Shown: positions 15,621-25,459, numbered from the stretch's first letter. The stretch: 48,547 bases of DNA from an uncultured Oscillospiraceae bacterium (GCA_902478785.1 CABSMJ010000016.1:1-48547), one strand, 5' to 3'. Translations and numbers: made by a program. Notes: generated by a model from the sequence alone, not told the origin.

Positions 15621-15986
15621 ATGAATTGTATCAAAAAAGTTTCTGTTGCTCTTCTCGTATTGATGCTGGCGGCGCTGCTGGCGGTCCCCGCCTTCGCCGC
15701 AGACGATTCCTCTGACGCCCAGACCGCCACCGTGGAGACCCAGGAGGATAGCGCCGGCTCCTCCATCGGCATGAAGGCCGTTGCCGTGGGCATTGCCATC
15801 GGCCTGGCCGCCGCAGGCGGCGCCGTGGGCATGGGCATCGTGGGCGGCAAGGCCGCCGACGGCATCTCCCGCCAGCCCGAGATGGAGGGCAAGATCCGTA
15901 CCACACTGATGCTGGACCTGGTGTTCATCGAAACAGCCATCATTTACGCCCTGCTGGTGGTCATTCTGGTCATCTTTGTCCTGTAA
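15621..15986 (+). CDS. atpE: ATP synthase Fo subunit c with N-terminal signal peptide
   Basis: 121 residues, compared with about 70-90 usual. Residues 1-26 look like a cleavable signal peptide (LLVLMLAALLAVPAFA), then an acidic Ser/Thr linker (27-47), then the two-helix hairpin. The polar loop is ISRQPE. The ion-binding carboxylate is Glu104 in VFIETAIIYALL. Thr105 and Tyr109 fit part of the sodium-binding signature, but the helix 1 position usually Gln in sodium-type rings is Met71, so ion choice is unresolved. The ribosome site is TAGGGAGG. Confidence 0.93.
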   Translation: MNCIKKVSVALLVLMLAALLAVPAFAADDSSDAQTATVETQEDSAGSSIGMKAVAVGIAIGLAAAGGAVGMGIVGGKAADGISRQPEMEGKIRTTLMLDLVFIETAIIYALLVVILVIFVL

Positions 15987-15999
15987 AGGCGGTGTGGTC

Positions 16000-16503
16000 A
16001 TGAGTATTCCACTGAACATTGACTGGCAGCAGATCCTGCTGCATCTGTTCAATTTCGCCATTTTGGCCGGAGGCCTGTATCTGCTGCTGTACCGCCCGGT
16101 CAAGCAGTTTATGGAGCAGCGCCAGTCCTATTATCAGAACATCCACCAGGAGGCCCAGCAGGTAAAGGAGCAGGCCGACCAGATGAAGGCCGAATATCAG
16201 GAGAAGATGTCCCAGGTGGAGAAAACCATCGCCCAGCGTCAGGCAGATGCAGAGCAGGAGCTGGAGCAGCTCCGGTCCCAGCAGGTGGCTGACGCCAAGC
16301 AGGAGGCAGAGGAGATCCTGGCCAAGGCCCAGGAGAACGCCCAGCGGGAAAAGACAGAGATGATCTCCAAGGCCTCCAAGGAACTGGTGGACATCGCAGT
16401 CACTGCGGCGGAGAAAATCGCCCTGGGCGCCGACGGCGATCCCTATGAGCAGTTCCTGACCCTGGCGGAGAGGAGGCCTTCCCATGATGAGCAATCCCAG
16501 TGA
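16000..16503 (+). CDS. atpF: ATP synthase Fo subunit b
   Basis: 167 residues from the ATG at 16000. One membrane helix (about 8-30, LLHLFNFAILAGGLYLLLY) is followed by YRPVKQFMEQR and a long coiled coil rich in Glu, Gln and Ala, ending with the usual AAEKIALG helix. As the peripheral stalk it should dimerise and grip F1 through subunit delta. Here no full delta gene follows, and its last 20 bases overlap the start of the alpha gene, so the two are translationally coupled. Confidence 0.94.
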   Translation: MSIPLNIDWQQILLHLFNFAILAGGLYLLLYRPVKQFMEQRQSYYQNIHQEAQQVKEQADQMKAEYQEKMSQVEKTIAQRQADAEQELEQLRSQQVADAKQEAEEILAKAQENAQREKTEMISKASKELVDIAVTAAEKIALGADGDPYEQFLTLAERRPSHDEQSQ

Positions 16504-18250
16504 GACAAAGGCCCTTCTCCGGGGCAGCACCCCGCCCAGCGAGGACAATCGCCGGCGGCTGCTGGACTTTCTGCGGCAGACGTATCACCAGGATCTCACC
16601 CTGGAATGGCAGCAGGACGACACCCTCACCGGCGGCTTTGTGCTGCAGGTGGGTACCGACGTGTACGACTGGAGCGTGGAGGGGCGGCTGCGGCAGTTTG
16701 AAGAACAGCTCCGGCAGCTGAACCCGTCCAGAGACAATGTGCTCTCCCTCATCCGGGAGACCGCAACCAACTGGGCCCCGGAGGTGTCGCCGGAGGAGGT
16801 GGGCCAGGTGCTGACGGTGGGCGATGGAATCGCCACCGTCTCCGGCCTGGAGCACGCCAGCTACGGCGAGATCTTGGTGTTCAGCGGCGGCATCAAGGGC
16901 ATGGTCCAGGAGCTCAGGGAGGATGAGCTGGGCTGCATCCTCTTTGGCGATGACGAGGAGATCACCCAGGGCAGCCGGGTGCGCAGAACCGGAAAAATGG
17001 CCGGCATTCCGGTGGGTGACGCCTGTCTGGGCCGAGTGATCGACGCCCTGGGCTCCCCCATCGACGGCAAGGGGGAGATCTCCTCCGACGGCTACCGGCC
17101 CATCGAGGCCACCGCTCCGGCCATCATCGACCGCCAGGCGGTCAACAAGCCCATTGAGACGGGCATCCTGGCCATCGACTCCATGTTCCCCATCGGCCGG
17201 GGCCAGCGGGAGCTGATTATCGGCGACCGGCAGACCGGCAAGACCGCCATCGCCCTGGACACCATCCTGAACCAAAAGGGGAAGGACGTGATCTGCATCT
17301 ATGTGGCCATCGGCCAAAAGGCCAGCTCTGTGGCCCAGGTGGTGCAGACACTGGAACAGTTCGGAGCTCTGGACTACTCCGTGGTGGTCAGCGCCTCCGC
17401 CAGCGACTCCGCCACGCTGCAATACATCGCCCCCTACGCCGGCTGCGCTCTGGGCGAGTACTTCATGGACAAGGGCAGAGATGTGCTCATCGTCTATGAC
17501 GACCTCTCCAAACACGCCATCGCCTACCGGGCCCTGAGCCTGCTGCTGGAGCGCTCCCCCGGACGAGAGGCCTACCCCGGCGACGTGTTCTATCTCCACT
17601 CCCGGCTGCTGGAGCGCTCCGCCCACCTGTCGGAGGAAAAGGGCGGCGGCAGCATGACCGCCCTGCCCATCGTGGAGACCCAGGCCGGCGATGTGTCCGC
17701 CTACATCCCCACCAACATCATCTCCATCACCGACGGCCAGATCTTTCTGGAGAGCGATCTGTTCTTCTCCGGTCAGCGGCCCGCCGTGAACGTGGGCCTC
17801 TCCGTGTCCCGTGTGGGCGGCGACGCCCAGACCAAGGCCATGAAAAAGGCCGCAGGCGCACTGCGTCTGGACCTGGCCCAGTTCCGGGAGATGGAGGTAT
17901 TCACCCAGTTCTCCAGCGACCTGGACGATCTGACCCGGAAGCAGCTGGTCTATGGCCAGGGACTGATGCGGCTCCTGCGGCAGGCGCAGTACCACCCCAT
18001 GTGCCAGCATCAGGAGGTCCTGCTGCTGGTGGCGGCGCTGCACCATGTGATGCAGGACATCCCCATCCGCCAGATGGACCAGTTCCGCAGCGATTTCCTG
18101 GCGGAGATGGAGCGCTCTGCCGGCAGTCTGTGCCGCCGAATCGATGAGACCGGTGCGCTCAGCGACCAGGATGTGACGTCCATCGTGGATCTGGCCCAGG
18201 CCTTCGCCAAGAAATGGCTGGACGGCACCTGCCAGGGAGAAAAGAGGTAA
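16484..18250 (+). CDS. atpA: ATP synthase F1 alpha subunit with delta C-terminal-domain fusion
   Basis: 588 residues, about 80 longer than usual. Residues about 80-588 are ordinary alpha: EEVGQVLTVGDGIATVSGL, nucleotide loop GDRQTGKT (247-254) and the PTNIISITDGQIFLE segment. Residues about 22-76 instead match the C-terminal domain of subunit delta (AtpH/OSCP): a LLDFLRQTYHQDLTLEW strand, the Gly-Gly turn at TLTGGFVLQVG (48-57) and the signature YDWSVEGRLRQFEEQL. The six-helix N-terminal domain of delta is absent and no other atpH lies in the operon. GAGGAGG lies 7 bases before the ATG. The fusion would put three delta-like domains on each F1. This is read from motifs only. Confidence 0.9.
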   Translation: MMSNPSETKALLRGSTPPSEDNRRRLLDFLRQTYHQDLTLEWQQDDTLTGGFVLQVGTDVYDWSVEGRLRQFEEQLRQLNPSRDNVLSLIRETATNWAPEVSPEEVGQVLTVGDGIATVSGLEHASYGEILVFSGGIKGMVQELREDELGCILFGDDEEITQGSRVRRTGKMAGIPVGDACLGRVIDALGSPIDGKGEISSDGYRPIEATAPAIIDRQAVNKPIETGILAIDSMFPIGRGQRELIIGDRQTGKTAIALDTILNQKGKDVICIYVAIGQKASSVAQVVQTLEQFGALDYSVVVSASASDSATLQYIAPYAGCALGEYFMDKGRDVLIVYDDLSKHAIAYRALSLLLERSPGREAYPGDVFYLHSRLLERSAHLSEEKGGGSMTALPIVETQAGDVSAYIPTNIISITDGQIFLESDLFFSGQRPAVNVGLSVSRVGGDAQTKAMKKAAGALRLDLAQFREMEVFTQFSSDLDDLTRKQLVYGQGLMRLLRQAQYHPMCQHQEVLLLVAALHHVMQDIPIRQMDQFRSDFLAEMERSAGSLCRRIDETGALSDQDVTSIVDLAQAFAKKWLDGTCQGEKR

Positions 18251-18256
18251 GGGCCC

Positions 18257-19161
18257 ATGGCAAGTACAACGGAAATCAAGGGCCGAATCGACAGCATCAA
18301 GGAAACCCAGAAGATCACCAACGCCATGTACCTCATCGCCTCCACCAAGCTGCGCAGAGCCCGCAGCGAGCTGGAGCAGACCCGGCCCTATTTTGACGCT
18401 TTGCGCAGTGAGATCAAGCGGGTCTTCCGCACGGCCAACGACGTGGACAGCCCCTATTTCTATCCCCCCGATCAGGAGCCGGAGCTCCCGGGGACCTACG
18501 GCTGTCTGGTCATCACCGCGGACAAGGGCCTGGCGGGCGCCTACAACCAGAACGTGCTCAAGGAGGCCCAGCGGCTGCTGGACGACCACGAGGACATGAA
18601 GCTCTTTGTGGTGGGGGAATATGGCCGGCGCTTTTTTACCCAGCACCGCATCCCCATTGAGCGCATGTTCCTCTATACGGCCCAGAACCCCACATTGGAC
18701 CGGGCCAGAGAGATCAGCTCCATGCTCCTGGAGCAGTATGACGCGGGGCTGCTGAAAAAGATCTTCATCATCTATACGGACATGGGAAGCGGAATGGAGG
18801 CCCATGTCCACTCCACCCGGCTTCTGCCCTTCCACAGGACCTATTTTGCCACCCCGGAGAAGGAAAAGAAGATCATGGTCCCCTTTACCTTTGAGCCCTC
18901 CGCATCGGTGGTGCTCAACCGGATCATGCACAGCTATCTGGCGGGCTTTATTTACAGCGCCCTGATCGACAGCTTTTGCAGCGAGCAGCAGGCCCGGATG
19001 ACGGCCATGGACTCCGCCAATCGAAACGCAGAGGAGCTTCTGGCCGATCTGTCCCTGCAATACAACCGGGTGCGGCAGACCGCCATCACCCAGGAGATCA
19101 CTGAGGTGACCGCCGGGGCCAAGGCGCAGAGGAAAAAACGCAGAAAAGAGGTGCAGGTATC

Positions 19162-19165
<4 letters not shown>
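18257..19165 (+). CDS. atpG: ATP synthase F1 gamma subunit
   Basis: 302 residues. It has the N-terminal rotor helix TTEIKGRIDSIKETQKITNAMYLIASTKLRRA, the central ITADKGLAGAYNQNVLK segment (family SD-RGLCGG-N region) and a C-terminal helix NAEELLADLSLQYNRVRQTAITQEITEV. It begins 6 bases after atpA and its stop overlaps the GTG of atpD. A basic tail of Lys/Arg follows the rotor helix. Confidence 0.95.
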
Positions 19166-20561
<1,396 letters not shown>

Positions 20562-20562
<1 letters not shown>

Positions 20563-20972
20563 TGGAACCCTTCCAGGTGCACATTCTGGCGTCCGACCAC
20601 CCCTTCTACGAGGGGACGTGCTATTCGCTGACGCTTCCCACCGCCGGCGGGATGTGCGGCATTTGTGCCCACCACAGCAATATGATCACCGCCATCGTCC
20701 CCGGAACGCTGACCTATCAGGTCCAGGAGCATGTCCCCCAGGAGGCAGCTGTCTCCGGGGGCCTTGCCAAGGTGGAAAACGGGGAGGTGCTGATCCTGGT
20801 GGACACCGCCGAGCGGCCGGAGGAGATCGACGCCAAGCGGGCCAAACGGGACGCAGACGCCGCCAAGGAGGCCCTTTTGCAGAAGAAGAGCATCCAGGAG
20901 TACCGGGCGGCCCAGGCCACCCTGGCCCGGGCCATCAGCCGTCTGCGGGTCAAGCGCCGGTCCGATCTGTAA
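20562..20972 (+). CDS. atpC: ATP synthase F1 epsilon subunit
   Basis: 136 residues. An N-terminal beta sandwich (FQVHILASDHPFYEG, then GMCGICAHHSNMITAI, then GGLAKVENGEVLIL) and a C-terminal helical hairpin (residues 87-136) that can brake ATP hydrolysis. It is the last gene of the operon (TAATG junction) and is followed by a terminator. Confidence 0.94.
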
Positions 20973-21056
20973 ACGCTGTGGGCGCTCCGTCGCTGGCACG
21001 GGAGAAATTGCCGGCGGCCGGGCTTACAAAGGTATGGGAGAGAAAATCACATAGAT

Positions 21057-21097
21057 AAACCGGGCCTGGACAAATCATTGTCCAGGCCCGGTTTTTA
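21057..21097 (+). terminator. Terminator of the ATP synthase operon
   Basis: AAACCGGGCCTGGACAA with its complement, ATCA loop, then TTTTT. It lies about 85 bases past atpC. Confidence 0.93.
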
Positions 21098-21170
21098 TAG
21101 CGCTGTTGGGCAGATTCGCTTGCTGGCCTGCGCGCCTTTGCCCAAGGCGGCCAAACCGCTGCATCCCAAT

Positions 21171-22613
21171 TTAATAAGAGGCTGCTCCGAATATCTGACA
21201 ATAGTAGTATCCGTCTTCACCGCGGGCAACACCTACACCGATATGGGTGTGCTCCGGACTGCAAATGGTATCGTGGTGGCCCTGGGATTGATCCCATGCG
21301 TCCATGATCTGCTCCGCACTGAGCGACATGGAAAACCCTGCGTTTTCCCCGCCTATCAGAAGGTCTACGCCCGCCTCTTCTCTTAGGGCAGTAAACCCTT
21401 CCGTCAGCGAATTTCCGTACTGTTCAAAGCCGGGTCTAATGTGGGTCATCTTCCCCGCTTTTGCCATCTCATCTGCACGAATCTGTGCGGCTCTCATCAG
21501 TCCGTCGTCGATTGCAAGGGGGGACAGATCCTCATGGCCAAAAATCACCTCCATGGTATCTGGATTTGCCTCGATGACGACCTCGGCTCCATCCCGAGCC
21601 CGCAATTCATTGGACAGTTTTACGATTTCAAGCCTTGTCTCATCCCGCAATTCGTCTGTAAACTCAACATAGTTGGGATTCGGGCTTTTTCCATCTGCCA
21701 CGGTCAACGTAACGGATGCCTGTGCACCGCTCGGTGTAGTCACAGTGATTGTGGCCGTTCCTACCGACGCCGTCCAGATCGTTGCATAGCCGTTATAGTT
21801 GGTGACCTTGGCTACATCGGGATTGCTGGAGGAGACGGTGGCGCTGTCCGCTCCAGAATAGGCGGCAATCAGCGAAGTGCCCGGTAAAACCGTATAGGAG
21901 TCAAGCGCAATGCCTGCGCTGTCCACAATGGACAGCGTGACAGCCTTTGTGCCGTTCCCAGTTTCTCCCCCGTCGCTGCCAGAACGGAAGGTCTTGTCAT
22001 ATCGGGTCAGCATCACGGCAACCTGGGCACGGGTCACACTGGTTCCCGGGGACATGGTGGTGCTGGTGGTGCCGGTCAGGATGCCGTTGGGGTAGGCCCA
22101 GCCCAGAATGGCCGTGCGAATCTCCTCCCCTGCCTTGCTCATATCCGTGAAGGGATTGCTGGAGATGGTGGTGGCAGGCTTGCTGTCCCCCATGAGCTGA
22201 GAGAAGTGATAGAGCATCACCGCAAACTCTCCCCGCTGCATAGCGGTATTGGGCTCCAGCTTCGTCCGTCCCATCACCGCGTCTGTATAGAGGTCCTTTT
22301 GATAGGCCCAGGTCACCGCATCCTTGTAGTAGGCCCCGGCGGCCACATCCGTATAAGGGGCGCTGCCGGTCACAGCCGGAGAGCCGGCATAGCGGTACAA
22401 AACCGCAGTCAGCATGGCCCGGGTCATGGTGGCGCCAGGCGCAAAGGTGGTGGCTGTGGTGCCCTGGAACAGGCCCTTATTTGTCACGTAGTGAATCTCA
22501 TTATACGCCCAGTAGGTATTGGGTACATCGGTGAAATTCGCCGCAAAGGCCGGAGCAATCAGCGATACACACAGCGCAAGCGCCAACACCAGAGCAGATA
22601 CTTGCTTCCTCAT
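21171..22613 (-). CDS. SLH-domain surface protein with Ig-like and CAP (SCP) domains
   Basis: 480 residues from the ATG at 22613 (GGAGGAGAAAGGAATC upstream). Signal peptide 1-25 (cleavage near APAFAA), three SLH repeats (about 26-80, 85-140, 155-205) for binding wall polymer, a bacterial Ig-like domain (about 225-305, ATVSSSNPDVAKV, GTATITVTTPSG), then a CAP/SCP-like domain (about 330-480: LMRAAQIRADEMAKAGKMTH, GENAGFSMS, IMDAWDQSQGHHDTI, HIGVGVARGEDGYYYCQIFG). The conserved His and Glu of the CAP cavity are present. It is a cell-wall-attached protein; the CAP domain's activity is unknown. The SLH part resembles that of the protein at 1601-2725. Confidence 0.9.
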   Translation of the reverse strand: MRKQVSALVLALALCVSLIAPAFAANFTDVPNTYWAYNEIHYVTNKGLFQGTTATTFAPGATMTRAMLTAVLYRYAGSPAVTGSAPYTDVAAGAYYKDAVTWAYQKDLYTDAVMGRTKLEPNTAMQRGEFAVMLYHFSQLMGDSKPATTISSNPFTDMSKAGEEIRTAILGWAYPNGILTGTTSTTMSPGTSVTRAQVAVMLTRYDKTFRSGSDGGETGNGTKAVTLSIVDSAGIALDSYTVLPGTSLIAAYSGADSATVSSSNPDVAKVTNYNGYATIWTASVGTATITVTTPSGAQASVTLTVADGKSPNPNYVEFTDELRDETRLEIVKLSNELRARDGAEVVIEANPDTMEVIFGHEDLSPLAIDDGLMRAAQIRADEMAKAGKMTHIRPGFEQYGNSLTEGFTALREEAGVDLLIGGENAGFSMSLSAEQIMDAWDQSQGHHDTICSPEHTHIGVGVARGEDGYYYCQIFGAASY

Positions 22614-22986
22614 GATTCCTTTCTCCTCCGTATGAAAATTCCAACGGGACAACCCCGTGCGGCAAGGATCGCTCCCCGCCCCTGGGATGGCCCATTGGAA
22701 ACACAAAAGCGGTGCCGAGTTCTGTACACAGCACCGCCTGATCCATCATGTGTCGCACAAGGTAATCTCTCTTCCCGCCTGGAACCTCTTCAGCAAAATA
22801 GATATAATACCCCCATGGTGCAGCATAAGTTGCTGTGCTAAGTACCTCGAACACTCGTACAGGGTCACAGGGTGCTCGCAACGCCCTGCGGCCTGCCCGC
22901 AGTCATGTTTCCGCCCTCATTCTAGTCGCTCCTTTTCAGAATTTCAATCTCGCGCAAGTAGAATTTGGAGAAAGAATTTTTCCTTT

Positions 22987-23045
22987 GCATGTGCACTTTC
23001 CAAACAGCAGACGGGCTGTTTCAACGGTGCACATGCCAATTTTTT
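22987..23045 (+). terminator. Nested hairpin followed by T-run, no gene upstream
   Basis: The outer stem GCATGTGCAC/GTGCACATGC (10 bp) encloses an inner stem AAACAGC/GCTGTTT and is followed by CAATTTTTT. It is terminator-like, but no plus-strand gene precedes it. It may end a small RNA or be an attenuator in a leader. A TATAAT at 22803-22808 with a poor -35 would give a transcript of about 230 nt. Confidence 0.5.
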
Positions 23046-23121
23046 GCCTGCGTCTCGGGATACGAAACCCATTTGGGCGGGCGATGTCCCTCCTATCTGT
23101 TACACTCTGGACATTGCCCCC

Positions 23122-23150
23122 TTGCAAGGAGCGTCCATCGTATTTATAAT
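23122..23150 (+). promoter_or_regulatory. Promoter of the ECF sigma operon
   Basis: TTGCAA (23122-23127), a 17-bp spacer, TATAAT (23145-23150), about 70 bases before the sigma gene. It looks like a housekeeping sigma-A promoter rather than an ECF one. Confidence 0.7.
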
Positions 23151-23222
23151 AAAGATAATCTATAAAATCAAAGCAACCTCCCGGAGCAACCGAGGGCAAA
23201 GCGCAACACAGATGGTGAAACC

Positions 23223-23717
23223 GTGGGCAATTCCATACCGGACGAGGAGCAAATTACAAAACTATATCAGGAAATGTACGGGCGGATGGTTGCCTATGCC
23301 TCCAGTATTCTGGGGGATCGGAATTTGGCGGAAGAGGTCGTACAAGATACCTTCTGTATCTTCTGTGTGAAAGCGAAAGACACCTTGCAGCACGAAAATC
23401 CTCAGGGATGGCTGATGCGGACGCTCCAGAATGTCATGCGGAACATGCAGCGGCACCGGGCCGCCATGAACCGGCTGATCATGCAGTCATTACAGGTGGA
23501 GGACCTGGAGGAGCTGCTGGTCTACGATGAGGCGGATGTGGACCTGCTCTATGGCGATCTGGCCGCCCGCGCGGATTTTCAGCTGCTCAAGCGGATTGTG
23601 CTGGATGGCTGCACCATGGTGGAGGCTGCGGAGGAGAACGGAATCTCCGTGGAGGCGTGCAAGAAGCGAATCCAGCGCCTCCGCGCCCATTTGAAAAAGA
23701 AACTCTCTGATCTTTGA
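23223..23717 (+). CDS. ECF-type RNA polymerase sigma factor
   Basis: 164 residues. Region 2 is at about 10-75 (LYQEMYGRMVAYASSILGDRNLAEEVVQDTFCIFCVKA, then NPQGWLMRTLQNVMRNMQRH), a short linker, and region 4 at about 110-160 (LKRIVLDGCTMVEAAEENGISVEACKKRIQRLRAHLKKKL). The start is a GTG with a weak site. It is followed after 58 bases by a membrane protein of the DUF4367 type, a common partner that holds or releases ECF sigma factors in Clostridia. Its targets may include the repeated promoter cassettes nearby. Confidence 0.88.
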   Translation: MGNSIPDEEQITKLYQEMYGRMVAYASSILGDRNLAEEVVQDTFCIFCVKAKDTLQHENPQGWLMRTLQNVMRNMQRHRAAMNRLIMQSLQVEDLEELLVYDEADVDLLYGDLAARADFQLLKRIVLDGCTMVEAAEENGISVEACKKRIQRLRAHLKKKLSDL

Positions 23718-23775
23718 GCACTATGTCCCGAATCCAACCGTCTTGTACATAAACCTTATGAAAGGAGGGGGCGCG

Positions 23776-24663
23776 GTGTCCACACCGGAAGGGAACAAGA
23801 AGCAGGACTATTCCCGCTATGACCAGATGAGTACAGAAGAGCTAAAGCAGCTTCTTCGCCTGGATTTCCATGCGTCAGAAGACGGAGATTCCGATCTGGA
23901 TGCAATTTTGTATATCTCAGACCTGTTGGCCAAACGAAATGAGCCGTTGGATTCGGACACCGCCTGGAAGCAGTTCCAGACCCAATACCGTCCCTATGCC
24001 GACGGCCACTCCCTATACGATTTCGAGGACGAGGAAGCTGCCTCCGCAGCGGAGGCAAATCCGGCTTCCTCCCCGCTCCCGGCAGCCAGGCACCGCTCTG
24101 CCTGGCGTCTGACCATCCTGGCCGCCGCCCTGATCGCGTGTCTGCTGGGCGGCATGGTGGTGGCCCAAGCCGCCGGAGTGGATGTGTTCGGCGCCATCGC
24201 CCGCTGGACGGACGAGACCTTCCACTTCGTTTCCGCCGGCTCTGACACCACCTCCGACTCTGACACAGACCAGGAGGATACCGAGCAGCTCCGGTCCGTC
24301 CTTCAGGTGTTGGAGATGGACGACCTGTTCCCCACATGGTACCCCGACGGCTTTACCCCCGGAGATCTGGAGATCACCGATCTGAACATCAGCGTGTCCG
24401 CACACATGGACTTCTTTGGCGGGGACAGGAGCTATGCTGTTGTGATTCAGCACTTTACACAGCCCACCGACAATACCGGCACCTTTGAAAAGGATGACAC
24501 GCCTGTGGAGGAATATGACCACAACGGCCAGACGTTCTATATCCTCTCCAACCTGGACTCCCTGACCGCTACCGCCTATGATGGGGAGTTCATGACCATG
24601 ATCTACGGCACACTGACACGGGAGGAGATCAAGGCCGTCATCGACTCCATTCCCGCCTCCTAG
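23776..24663 (+). CDS. Membrane-anchored DUF4367-type protein, probable anti-sigma partner
   Basis: 295 residues from a GTG with AAAGGAGG 7 bases upstream; the frame is open further up without a site. It has a cytoplasmic N-terminus of about 105 residues (acidic, helical), one membrane helix (about 110-132, LTILAAALIACLLGGMVVAQ), and an extracellular domain of about 160 residues with the DUF4367-like pattern LFPTWYPDGF, then a hydrophilic middle, then NGQTFYILSN and a final YGTLTREEIKAVIDSI. The gene pair with the ECF sigma factor suggests signal sensing outside the cell. A decayed relative of its outer domain lies just downstream. Confidence 0.78.
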   Translation: MSTPEGNKKQDYSRYDQMSTEELKQLLRLDFHASEDGDSDLDAILYISDLLAKRNEPLDSDTAWKQFQTQYRPYADGHSLYDFEDEEAASAAEANPASSPLPAARHRSAWRLTILAAALIACLLGGMVVAQAAGVDVFGAIARWTDETFHFVSAGSDTTSDSDTDQEDTEQLRSVLQVLEMDDLFPTWYPDGFTPGDLEITDLNISVSAHMDFFGGDRSYAVVIQHFTQPTDNTGTFEKDDTPVEEYDHNGQTFYILSNLDSLTATAYDGEFMTMIYGTLTREEIKAVIDSIPAS

Positions 24664-24729
24664 TCCGCACAAAACCAGACCCACATATAGAAAACTACCC
24701 GGTGCAGGAGAGCCCATCCCTCTGCTGCC

Positions 24730-24979
24730 CTCAGAGCTCAGAGGGCTTCGTGGGGTCCAATTTCTCCATGGACTCCCTCACCCATAAGATGGACTGGCCG
24801 GCGCTCTACACGCGGGGCAGAGTCTGGTGTTTGATCTGCCCATGAACGTGGATTCTTCCGGCGCCATCTGTAAAAGGATGACACCCCGGTGGGGGAGCAT
24901 GTCTATCACGGCATCACCCACTTTGTTTTCAGCCTGTGCGCAGCAACGTCATTCCGCCGGCAAACCATTTTAGCCCCCA
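24730..24979 (+). pseudogene. Decayed DUF4367-like remnant
   Basis: The stretch has no intact frame. One frame (about 24865-24935) reads KDDTPVGEHVYHGITHFVFS, which lines up with KDDTPVEEYDHNGQTFYILS of the preceding gene. Stops and shifts break the remainder. It appears to be the remains of a second copy of the outer domain. Confidence 0.55.
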
Positions 24980-25097
24980 GCGGAGGACCGTTCCTAAGAA
25001 CGGTCCTCCGCTTTTTTCTTGTCCCTGGAAAGCAGCTCTTTGAAAATTCTTTGTCCCCCCACCGCCCTCTCATAACATGAATCAATATGGAGGAATC
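24945..25097 (+). repeat. Terminator/promoter cassette, copy A
   Basis: About 150 bases, shared in layout and sequence with 30017-30167. In order: AACGTCATTCCGCCGG, a terminator (stem 24980-24993/24998-25011, T6), CTTTGTCCCC (from 25050), 12 bases, CTCATAACAT (25069-25078), and a GGAGGAATCATT ribosome-site-like end. Here no plus-strand gene begins close behind it. The next stretch to 25213 holds nothing recognisable. Confidence 0.65.
24980..25018 (+). terminator. Terminator in cassette A
   Basis: A 14-bp perfect stem GCGGAGGACCGTTC with its complement, CTAA loop, then TTTTTT. Confidence 0.9.
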
Positions 25098-25194
25098 ATT
25101 TCAGGGAACTGCAAAATAGCAGATGGAGCCGAATATAACGCCGCCAGAGGACTCTGCGGCGGATCTCTCTGGAGGAGTCCCCCCCTTTTTCGGA

Positions 25195-25229
25195 GAGAAA
25201 AAAGGGATGGAGTTCAATCCTCCATCCCC
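25195..25229 (-). terminator. Terminator of the small XRE gene
   Basis: Minus strand: GGATGGAG, 7-nt loop, CTCCATCC, then CTTTTTTC. The stem overlaps the last codons of the gene. Confidence 0.75.
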
Positions 25230-25459
25230 AAAAGCCAAGCCACCGAGACGCCCAGCACGTTTGAAAAAACCGGGAGCTCATAGTCCGGAGTGAACCTTGT
25301 CCCGATTTCAATTCTGCTGATGCTGTCACGCTCTATGAGAATCCCCTGGACCTGCATCCAGGCCGCCAAATCCGCCTGGGAGAGGCGGAGTTTGACCCGT
25401 GCTTCCCGAATCCGGTCACCGGACAAATTCTTTTTTCCGTTGAAGTCATAGATCTTCAC
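25214..25459 (-). CDS. Small XRE-family regulator
   Basis: 81 residues from a GTG at 25459, chosen because AAGGAG lies 7 bases upstream; longer frames upstream run through the promoter. Almost the whole protein is one helix-turn-helix domain (RIREARVKLRLSQADLAAWM, then RDSISRIEIGTRFTPDYELPVFSNVLGVSVAWLLG). It is transcribed alone, opposite to its neighbours. A 9-bp perfect inverted repeat covers its promoter, so autorepression is likely. Confidence 0.82.
   Translation of the reverse strand: MKIYDFNGKKNLSGDRIREARVKLRLSQADLAAWMQVQGILIERDSISRIEIGTRFTPDYELPVFSNVLGVSVAWLLGMED

Larger units (their letters stand above)
22614..23222. other. 609-base intergenic stretch with a complex hairpin
   Basis: No convincing gene. 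A minus-strand open frame (start near 22881) overlaps the SLH-CAP start and resembles nothing I know. The stretch contains a small GCGGTGC/GCACCGC hairpin (22711-22739), the nested hairpin at 22987-23045, and the promoter of the sigma gene. Confidence 0.5.

Noticed and set aside
14064..19060. Long minus-strand frames opposite the second MFS gene and the ATP synthase genes
   Set aside because: They are antisense to well-defined subunits and have His/Gln-rich composition typical of reverse frames.
22501..22881. Minus-strand open frame upstream of and overlapping the SLH-CAP start
   Set aside because: No ribosome site, no recognised pattern, and it runs into the SLH-CAP gene in a different frame. 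It could be a decayed gene, but I cannot support it.
23723..23752. A third copy of the TTGTCCCC/CTCATAACAT promoter upstream of the DUF4367 gene
   Set aside because: ATGTCCCG and a CATAA are present, but the spacing is 5 bases different from the two true copies and the second block does not match.
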